This document shows positions 1 through 5,047 of a stretch of DNA of 6,022 nt, piece after piece. This DNA is from Planctomycetota bacterium (GTDB taxonomy: Bacteria > Planctomycetota > PLA2 > JAEUHO01): positions 1 through 6,022 of the forward strand of contig JAHEIK010000256.1 of the NCBI GenBank assembly GCA_024639415.1. Direction: 5' to 3'. The notes under the pieces are model-generated. The model had not been told where the DNA came from and made no database searches. It saw nothing but the letters and a program-made list of their open reading frames with translations. Within the stretch, counting starts at the first letter, position 1, and each line of letters begins with the position of its first letter. Position numbers and translations under genes: made by a program.

Positions 1-1345
1 CGTTACGTGGCGGCCGGCCGCAGGCGGAGACCACAAGGCCGTCGTGGTCACGTGTGATCGCGCGCAGCGGACTCGCTGGATCGGTGGACAGACAGCGGTC
101 AGTGAACTCCGGCTGGACTCGGGCTGGCTCCTCGGGAACCGGACCTTGCGCTGGCTGGATGACCACCGCTACCTCGAGCGTGGATCAGCCGCACATCGGC
201 GCTGGTTTCTCCGCGACCTGCACGAACCGGGAACTGGGGACTATCCGCTGACGGCGCCGGGCGTGGAGGCCGGTGATCTCCTCCACGTCGAGCCGCAGTC
301 TTGCGCCGTCTACTACAGCGGCATCGTCCACGGCGAGATCACCCAGGGGGTGTTCGTCGGCGGCCCCGGCGTCAAGAGCCTCCAGCGCGCGCCGTTCGCG
401 CAGGATCCCTCCAAGTGGACGACGGCGAAGCTCGATGCGACCGGCACCTACGCGCTGGTGACGACGTCCGATGCCGTCACCCCGCCGCAGACAGTCCTGG
501 CGCGCGTCAAGGACGGCAAGGTCCTGCGCGAGATCGGCAATGCCCACACGAAGAAGCTCGACACCCTGAAGCTGGCCGTGCCCGAGTACGGCAGGATCGC
601 GGTCAAGGGTCGCGACGGGCAGATCCAGTGGCGGCTTTGGAAGCCGCATGACTTCAACCCGCGCAAGCGCCACGGCTTGGTCGTGCAGGTCTATGGCGGT
701 CCGGGCTCGAACATGGTGCGCAACCGCTGGGGGCGCGGGCCCCTGATGCAGACGATGCTCTGCGACAAGGGCTACCTCGTGCTGCAGGTCGACGGGCGCG
801 GAACCGGCGGGCAGGGTGCGGACTGGCTCTACAGCGTGCAGGGCAAGCTGGGCGTGCTCGAGACCGAGGATCAGGCCACGGCCGTGCAGGAGATCCTGAA
901 GCGTCGCTACGTGGATCCCGAGCGCGTAGGGATCTGGGGCTGGTCCTATGGCGGGACGATGGCCTGCAACGCGCTCACGATGCGTGGTGATGTGTTCAAG
1001 GCGGGTGTGGCCGTGGCGTCGGTGACCGACTGGCGGCTCTACGACACGATCTACACCGAGCGCTACATGGGCTTGCCGAAGGACAACCAGGAGGGCTACA
1101 AACAGTCCTCCAGCATCACGCATGCGAAGAAGATGACCGGCAAGCTGCTCCTGATGCACGGCATGAGCGACGACAACGTGCACGTGCAGAACACGCTGCG
1201 TCTGCAGGAGGCGTTCATCAAGGCGCGCAACATGAACTACGACGTCATGCTGTATCCCAAGCGCGGGCATGGGATCGGCGGCGCGTCGTTGGATGTGTTC
1301 ACGCGCCTGGTGGCGTGGTTCGACGAACACATTGGATCCCCGTGA
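1..1345 (+). CDS. S9 family serine peptidase, dipeptidyl-peptidase IV-like (5' end outside window)
   Basis: Secreted or periplasmic peptidases of family S9B typically remove dipeptides from peptide N-termini. The frame is open from base 2 with no stop, so the start lies upstream; the GTG at 44 is only the first in-frame candidate visible and is not taken as the true start. Numbering residues from 44, about 1-190 look like the end of a DPPIV beta-propeller and about 205-433 are the alpha/beta-hydrolase domain. The triad is intact: Ser301 in GWSYGG, Asp376 in HGMSDDNVH and His409 in RGHGI. Tyr217 in VYGGPG matches the oxyanion-hole tyrosine of DPPIV, and DGRGTG follows it. About 447 codons are visible, against roughly 700-750 for the family. 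The Glu-Glu motif that selects a free N-terminus would lie upstream, so exact specificity cannot be judged. The protein ends in WFDEHIGSP; the last Pro codon and the TGA already belong to the downstream repeat. Confidence 0.9.
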   Translation, partial: VTWRPAAGGDHKAVVVTCDRAQRTRWIGGQTAVSELRLDSGWLLGNRTLRWLDDHRYLERGSAAHRRWFLRDLHEPGTGDYPLTAPGVEAGDLLHVEPQSCAVYYSGIVHGEITQGVFVGGPGVKSLQRAPFAQDPSKWTTAKLDATGTYALVTTSDAVTPPQTVLARVKDGKVLREIGNAHTKKLDTLKLAVPEYGRIAVKGRDGQIQWRLWKPHDFNPRKRHGLVVQVYGGPGSNMVRNRWGRGPLMQTMLCDKGYLVLQVDGRGTGGQGADWLYSVQGKLGVLETEDQATAVQEILKRRYVDPERVGIWGWSYGGTMACNALTMRGDVFKAGVAVASVTDWRLYDTIYTERYMGLPKDNQEGYKQSSSITHAKKMTGKLLLMHGMSDDNVHVQNTLRLQEAFIKARNMNYDVMLYPKRGHGIGGASLDVFTRLVAWFDEHIGSP

Positions 1346-1471
1346 ACGTGAACGTCTGCGTGCCCGTCACCGGCGTTGCCGGGGCGCGCATGGGCGGCAA
1401 TCCATGCCGCCCCTACCTGCTGGGGGTGTGCACGCAGGTTGTAGGGGCGGGTTACATACCCGCCCTCTTCG
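1340..1471. repeat. Palindrome-rich tandem repeat, copy 1 (132 bp)
   Basis: This is the first of two adjacent near-identical units; each begins CCGTGAACGTGAACG. It contains two perfect 8-bp hairpins: GGGCGGCA (1392-1399) with TGCCGCCC (1405-1412), loop ATCCA; and GGGCGGGT (1445-1452) with ACCCGCCC (1458-1465), loop TACAT. The inner arms can instead pair with each other: CCGCCCCTAC (1407-1416) is the exact complement of GTAGGGGCGG (1441-1450). The unit can therefore fold either as two small hairpins or as one larger one. It overlaps the last two codons (Pro and stop) of the S9 peptidase. It resembles REP- or MITE-like intergenic palindromic elements, but no transposase is present and the family was not identified. 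Confidence 0.9.
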
Positions 1472-1710
1472 CCGTGAACGTGAACGTCTGCGTGCCCGTC
1501 ACCGGCGTTGCCGGGGCGCGTGTGGGCGGCAATCTATGCCGCCCCTACATGCTGGGGGCGTGCAGCAGGTTGTAGGGGCGGGTTACATACCCGCCCTCTT
1601 CGCCGTGAACTGCGCGAGCGCACACGGCAGCGGGACGGGCCGGGCAAAGACTCGCCCTGGGCTGCGCCCAAGGCTCCCATTGCCCCTACACGTAGCAGCG
1701 CGAAGCGCTG
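1346..1710. other. Non-coding gap between convergent genes
   Basis: The gap between the peptidase stop and the rpsD stop holds the two tandem repeat units (to 1602), the 8-base start of a third, and then about 80 bases of single-copy sequence. That remainder has a small hairpin, TGGGC (1658-1662) with GCCCA (1666-1670), and a GCCCCTAC octamer (1682-1689) also present in the repeat units, perhaps a remnant of another copy. The rpsD-side palindrome starts at 1692. No convincing gene is present. Open frames here read through the repeat and give Cys/Gly/Val-rich duplicated peptides with no recognisable domain. Because the genes on either side converge, the hairpins could stop transcription from both directions, although none is followed by a T-run. 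Confidence 0.75.
1472..1602. repeat. Palindrome-rich tandem repeat, copy 2 (131 bp)
   Basis: This copy matches copy 1 except for five substitutions and one deleted base, near 1564 (GTGCAGCAGG here, GTGCACGCAGG in copy 1), or about 95% identity. Both small hairpins are kept: arms 1524-1531 with 1537-1544, and 1576-1583 with 1589-1596. The single substitution within the first hairpin, ATCCA to ATCTA, falls in the loop, so no arm base differs between copies. The first 8 bases of a third unit (CCGTGAAC, 1603-1610) follow before the similarity ends, so each complete unit is flanked by this 8-mer. The layout fits a duplication by unequal recombination or slippage between the short direct repeats. 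Confidence 0.9.
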
Positions 1711-1714
1711 CTAC
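1692..1714 (-). terminator. Perfect palindrome overlapping the rpsD stop codon (probable terminator)
   Basis: Arms GTAGCAGCGC (1692-1701) and GCGCTGCTAC (1705-1714) are exact complements around a 3-base loop, giving a strong GC-rich 10-bp stem. The rpsD stop codon (1711-1713) lies inside the arm nearer the gene. There is no T-run downstream on the minus strand, so a classic intrinsic terminator is not complete. It may work as a stem-only terminator, as a 3'-end stabiliser, or be a repeat element. Confidence 0.5.
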
Positions 1715-2316
1715 TTCAGGAACTCGACGACCGCCAGCATGTTCGTCTCGAACGGGCGGAAGATCTCTTCCGGCTGCGGCAGGCGCTCGACCTTGATCTT
1801 CAGGCCCTCGACCTGCATCCACGGCGGGATGATGTTGCCGGCGTCGACCGACTCGCTCATGGCGGTGACCGACTTGTTGCTCTTGGCGCGCACGCCGATC
1901 GAGTCGCCGGGCTTCACCTGGAAGCTGGGGCGGTCGACCTTCTTGCCGTTTACGGTCATGTGACCGTGCACGACCACCTGGCGCGCCTGCCAGATCGTGC
2001 GGGCGAGGCCGGCGCGGCGGACGACGTTGTCCAGACGCCGCTCGAGCAGCTCGTTGAGCTTGTCGCCGGTGTTGGCGCGCGAGCGCTTGGCCTCGGACAT
2101 GTAGCGCTTCATCTGCTTGTGCGACACGTGATAGAAGAACGCCAGCTTCTGCTTCTCACGGAGGCGCTCGCCGTAGATGGTGAGCTTGCGGCGGCGGCTG
2201 AAGCCGTGCACGCCGGGGCCGCGATCGAGATCGGCCTTGAGATGCTTCGTCGTGTCGGAGATCGGCGCGCGGACGCGCTTGCTCTTCTTGACCTTCGGTC
2301 CGGTGTAGCGACCCAT
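1711..2316 (-). CDS. rpsD: 30S ribosomal protein S4
   Basis: S4 binds the 5' domain of 16S rRNA early in assembly of the small subunit; in several bacteria it also represses its own mRNA. The 201-residue product starts MGRYTGPKVKKSKR and has the usual S4 length. The N-terminal region has GVHGFSRRRKLTIYGERLREKQK (split here as GVHGFSRRRK at 36-45 and LTIYGERLREKQK at 45-57). The S4 RNA-binding domain spans about residues 91-155, with LLERRLDNVVRRAGLA and the HGHMTVNGKKV turn. The zinc-binding cysteines found in some S4 proteins are absent; the whole protein has no cysteine, so this is the Cys-free form. The ATG at 2316 is chosen because GRYTGP is a typical S4 start and a good Shine-Dalgarno precedes it. 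The frame stays open to an ATG at 2454, but those 46 residues are Arg/Pro-rich and unlike S4. The gene stands alone, without rpsM, rpsK, rpoA or rplQ beside it in this window. Confidence 0.97.
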   Translation of the reverse strand: MGRYTGPKVKKSKRVRAPISDTTKHLKADLDRGPGVHGFSRRRKLTIYGERLREKQKLAFFYHVSHKQMKRYMSEAKRSRANTGDKLNELLERRLDNVVRRAGLARTIWQARQVVVHGHMTVNGKKVDRPSFQVKPGDSIGVRAKSNKSVTAMSESVDAGNIIPPWMQVEGLKIKVERLPQPEEIFRPFETNMLAVVEFLK

Positions 2317-2323
2317 GGGTCGA

Positions 2324-2329
2324 CTCCTA
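2324..2329 (-). promoter_or_regulatory. Ribosome binding site of rpsD
   Basis: On the minus strand TAGGAG lies 7 bases before the ATG at 2316. This near-ideal Shine-Dalgarno decides the start against the longer open frame reaching 2454. Confidence 0.8.
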
Positions 2330-2562
2330 GGCGATGGATCCCTCCACGGGCGACGCCGGGGCACGTCCCTCAGGACGGCCGACGCCGGCTCCGGACACGT
2401 GCGACCGAAGCACCAGCGAGCCCAGGAGGGTAGCCGAGGTCCCGCGGGGGGCAAGTCGGGACGCAGGTGCCCGGAATGCCCGCCAAGACGGTCGCGTTTG
2501 GCTCGACGCCGCCCTCGGGGCCGTGGAAACTAGGCCCTCCTGCCCCTGTTCTGGAGCCCCAC

Positions 2563-2567
2563 GGGAG
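2563..2567 (+). promoter_or_regulatory. Ribosome binding site of the lipoprotein gene
   Basis: GGGAG lies 8 bases before the ATG at 2576 and supports that start, which also gives a complete lipoprotein signal peptide. Confidence 0.65.
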
Positions 2568-2575
2568 CCTCTGCC

Positions 2576-3721
2576 ATGCGCCGCGCTACCGCCTTGCTCG
2601 TCCTCGCCCTGGCCGTGTCCATGTTCCTGCCGGCCTGCGGCGGCGAGAGTACATACGAGTTCACGGACATCCGCGATCGCGAGAAGCCGCGTGTCGTCGT
2701 ACCGCCGACCACGAGCGCGGCCCAGCGCTTCGGGTTCCGCGACCCGCGCGGAGCGAGCCCTGGTGGCGATCCGCACGCCGGCGTCCCGGGTATGAGCGGT
2801 GCGCCGAAGACCGTCTTCGCCTGGACCACGCCGGAGGGCTGGGAAGAGGTGCAGGGCTCGTCCAGCCGCGACGGGAGCTGGCGCGTGGCGGGGGAGCCGC
2901 AGACCGACTGCTCGCTGAGCAAGCTGAAGGGCGACGGCGGCGGCATGGTCGCCAACGTGAACCGCTGGCTCGGGCAGATGGGCGTCGGCAAGCTCGACGC
3001 GAAGGGCGTCGCTCAACTGCCGCGCCTCAAGCTGCTCGGCAAGGACGCGGTGTACGTCTCGACGCCCGGTCGCTACGGCGGGGGCATGGGCAGCAAGCCG
3101 ATCGAGGAGGCACGCATGCTCGGGCTCATCCTGGAGCTCCCGGGCACGGCCGTCTTCCTCAAGTTCGTCGGGCCGACGAAGGTCGTCGAGGCGCAGCAGG
3201 GCAACTTCGAGAAGCTCGCCGCCTCGATCCGCATCGATGCGAGCGCTCCCACGCAGCCCACGCCCACGCGTCAGCCCGCAGGCAGCGGCAGGCCGGAGTT
3301 CACCTGGACGCTTCCCGCGACCTGGGAAGATCGCAAGGGTCGCGGCGGCCGCGTGGTCACGGTCGACCCCAAGGGGGCGAAGGACTCCGAGTGCTACCTC
3401 TACCTCCTCGGTGGTGATGGCGGCGGCATCGAGATGAACATCAACCGCTGGCGCGGACAGATGCGCCAGAGCAACCTCAGCACCGAGGAGATCGCCAAGC
3501 TCGAGCGCATCGACGCGCTGGGCACCAAGGTGGTCGTCTTGAAGATCCAGGGCCCGTTCAGCGGCCAGAGCGGCGAGAAGATCCCGGGCGCGCTCCTCTA
3601 CGGGGCCGTCATGCTCAAGGAGGACTACCTGCTCACCGCGAAGATGCAGGGGCCCGCGGATCAGATGGCGGACGAGTGGGACAACTTCATCGCGTTCTGC
3701 AAGTCGGTACAGCAGAAGTAG
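2576..3721 (+). CDS. Lipoprotein with two tandem copies of one domain, function unknown
   Basis: The 381-residue product has a lipoprotein signal: Arg-Arg near the start, a hydrophobic stretch at about 6-18 and the lipobox LPAC with Cys21, followed by Gly22-Gly23. It should be anchored to a membrane facing outward. Residues 22-78 form a polar, Pro-rich stalk. Two homologous domains follow at about 80-222 and 241-378, joined by a Thr/Pro/Ser/Gly linker (223-240). They align with a constant offset of 161 residues: FAWTTPEGW (81) with FTWTLPATW (242), and GDGGGMVANVNRWLGQM (119) with GDGGGIEMNINRWRGQM (280). Each has a cysteine at the same place, Cys112 and Cys273; a third, Cys375, is near the C-terminus. 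I recognise the GDGGG...NRW.GQ pattern as one found in uncharacterised, probably planctomycete, proteins, but know no function for it. It is the first gene of the operon with resB and ccsA, 21 bp upstream of resB, so a role linked to cytochrome c maturation or the envelope is possible but unproven. Confidence 0.88.
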   Translation: MRRATALLVLALAVSMFLPACGGESTYEFTDIRDREKPRVVVPPTTSAAQRFGFRDPRGASPGGDPHAGVPGMSGAPKTVFAWTTPEGWEEVQGSSSRDGSWRVAGEPQTDCSLSKLKGDGGGMVANVNRWLGQMGVGKLDAKGVAQLPRLKLLGKDAVYVSTPGRYGGGMGSKPIEEARMLGLILELPGTAVFLKFVGPTKVVEAQQGNFEKLAASIRIDASAPTQPTPTRQPAGSGRPEFTWTLPATWEDRKGRGGRVVTVDPKGAKDSECYLYLLGGDGGGIEMNINRWRGQMRQSNLSTEEIAKLERIDALGTKVVVLKIQGPFSGQSGEKIPGALLYGAVMLKEDYLLTAKMQGPADQMADEWDNFIAFCKSVQQK

Positions 3722-3742
3722 CAGGGAGCGAGCGAGATCATC

Positions 3743-5047
3743 ATGGGTGACTTCCTGAAGAAGGCCGTCGTGTTCCTAGGCTCGTTCGAGCTGGCCTTCA
3801 TCCTATTGGTCCTGCTCGGGCTGCTCACGTTCGTGGGCACGCTCGCGCAGGTAGACATGAGCCTCTACGACGTCCAGCAGACGTACTTCGAGTCGTTCCT
3901 GATCACCGACTACAAGGTCGGTCCGATCCCGGTTCCGCTGCTCGGCGGCTATCTGCTGCTCTCCATCTTCTTCGTCAACATCGTCGTCGGCGGCATCATC
4001 CGCATTCGGAAGGGCAAGTCGACGGTGGGGATCCTGATCTCACACGTCGGCATCGTCTTCCTCCTGGCGGGCAGCTTCGTGGAGTTCCAGCTCTCGACGA
4101 AGGGGCAGATGACGCTGTGGGAGCCCGAGGAGTTCGCCGACCTGAACGGCAACGGGCAGTGGGATCCCGGCGAGCGCTTCGACGACGCCAACCGCAACAT
4201 GCGCTACGACGACGGTGAGTCCGGCTCGGCCTACAAGAGCACCTCGGAGTGGGAAGTCGTCGTGACGGAGCTCAAGGCCTCCGGTGGCGCGCGCGAGTAC
4301 ATCATTCCGCAGGACCACTTCGAGGACCTGGGCGAGGGCGACTCCACGCGCTACACGCACCAGGACCTGCCCTTCGACGTGGTCCTCTCCGGCTACGCCC
4401 TCAACGCCGAGCCGCGTCCGGCCAGGGCTTCCGAAGCACGCGCCGGTGTCGGCCTGGACGGCTTCGTGCTCCTCGCGCGCGATCCGGTCACGACGAACAA
4501 CATGCGCAATCTTCCCGGGATCATCGCGAGCCTGAAGCCCACGGACGGCGGGAAGGCGAAGTCCGCCATCCTGTGGGGCGGCTCGATGCAGCGCAACGGC
4601 AACCGCATCCCGTGGCCCGTGAGCATGGGCGGCAAGTCCTACCAGGTCGACCTGCGCAGCCAGACGTGGGACCTGCCCTTCGCCGTCCGCCTGAACCGCT
4701 TCGTGCACAAGCGGCACGCCGGCATTGCGATGGCCAAGGAGTACTCGAGCTACGTCACCAAGATCCAGGACGGTCAGCTCCGCGACATCCACATCACGAT
4801 GAACGAGCCGATGCGCCACCAGGGCGTCACGCTCTACCAGACGGGCTGGGGTCCGCAGGACCAGCCGCGCGCCAAGCGCTTCTGGTCGACGTTCTCCGTC
4901 GTCGAGAATCCTTCGGACCGCATTCCGATGTGGGCCTGTATCGTCATCGCCATCGGGCTGTTGTGGCATTTCCTGCGACGTTTGTATCTGCATCTGAAGG
5001 CTGAGAGTCGTCGCCGGACGGCCGCGGCCCAGGGAGGATCGGCATGA
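3743..5047 (+). CDS. resB: ResB/CcsB-like cytochrome c biogenesis protein with EF-hand-type loops
   Basis: ResB (CcsB, Ccs1) pairs with CcsA/ResC in the System II machinery that moves haem across the membrane and ligates it to CXXCH apocytochromes. The 434-residue product has the ResB topology: three N-terminal membrane segments at about 11-34, 66-88 and 94-113, a large extra-cytoplasmic domain at about 114-394, and one C-terminal segment at about 397-414 followed by a basic tail. His101 in the third segment (LISHVGIVFLLAG) is a plausible haem-contact residue. The stretch AKEYSSYV, then DIHITMNEPMRHQGVTLYQTGW (written here as its two halves, DIHITMNEPMR and HQGVTLYQTGW, 348-369), matches the ResB region before the last helix. 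Two 12-residue loops with EF-hand spacing lie at 133-144 and 148-159, unusual for ResB. The start is 21 bp after the lipoprotein stop. AGGGAG (3723-3728) is rather far upstream at 14 bases, so translation may depend on coupling. The last codons overlap ccsA. Confidence 0.85.
   Translation: MGDFLKKAVVFLGSFELAFILLVLLGLLTFVGTLAQVDMSLYDVQQTYFESFLITDYKVGPIPVPLLGGYLLLSIFFVNIVVGGIIRIRKGKSTVGILISHVGIVFLLAGSFVEFQLSTKGQMTLWEPEEFADLNGNGQWDPGERFDDANRNMRYDDGESGSAYKSTSEWEVVVTELKASGGAREYIIPQDHFEDLGEGDSTRYTHQDLPFDVVLSGYALNAEPRPARASEARAGVGLDGFVLLARDPVTTNNMRNLPGIIASLKPTDGGKAKSAILWGGSMQRNGNRIPWPVSMGGKSYQVDLRSQTWDLPFAVRLNRFVHKRHAGIAMAKEYSSYVTKIQDGQLRDIHITMNEPMRHQGVTLYQTGWGPQDQPRAKRFWSTFSVVENPSDRIPMWACIVIAIGLLWHFLRRLYLHLKAESRRRTAAAQGGSA
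5032..5037 (+). promoter_or_regulatory. Ribosome binding site of ccsA inside the end of resB
   Basis: GGGAGG sits 6 bases before the ATG at 5044, within the resB coding region. With the ATGA stop/start overlap at 5044-5047, it indicates translational coupling of the two partner subunits. Confidence 0.75.

Larger units (their letters stand above)
2317..2575. promoter_or_regulatory. Divergent intergenic region, rpsD / lipoprotein operon
   Basis: This 259-bp spacer must hold the promoters for rpsD (leftward) and for the lipoprotein-resB-ccsA operon (rightward). No pair of -35 and -10 boxes with normal spacing stands out on either strand in this GC-rich sequence. An S4 autoregulatory leader on the rpsD side is possible from family knowledge, but no pseudoknot-like structure was recognised. 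Apart from the ribosome binding sites at its two ends, nothing specific is visible. Confidence 0.5.

Noticed and set aside
1315..1575. Open frame of 86 codons through the repeat, giving two near-identical 44-residue peptides
   Set aside because: The period of 132 bp (44 codons) keeps the frame by chance. The product is a translation of palindromic repeat DNA with no domain, and it overlaps the peptidase end in another frame.
1269..1963. Other plus-strand open frames of 151-175 codons over the repeat and the rpsD 3' end
   Set aside because: They cross two repeat copies and run antisense to the clear rpsD gene; compositions are Arg/Pro/Ala-rich as expected for GC-rich shadow frames.
2317..2454. 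N-terminal extension of rpsD to an ATG at 2454
   Set aside because: The 46 extra residues are unlike S4, and the internal ATG at 2316 has a strong Shine-Dalgarno and the typical MGRYTGP start.
2351..2511. CGACGCCG(G) occurring three times in the divergent spacer as a possible operator
   Set aside because: Short GC-rich words recur often at this base composition; spacing is irregular and no dyad symmetry is present.
2498..2532. Possible promoter TTGGCT ... AAACTA before the lipoprotein operon
   Set aside because: The spacing of about 23 bases is too long for a sigma-70-type promoter, and both boxes match poorly.
2525..2555. GGAAAC ... TTCT as a possible ECF sigma-factor promoter
   Set aside because: The match to the GGAAC-type -35 box is partial and there is no reliable -10 element; chance similarity is likely.
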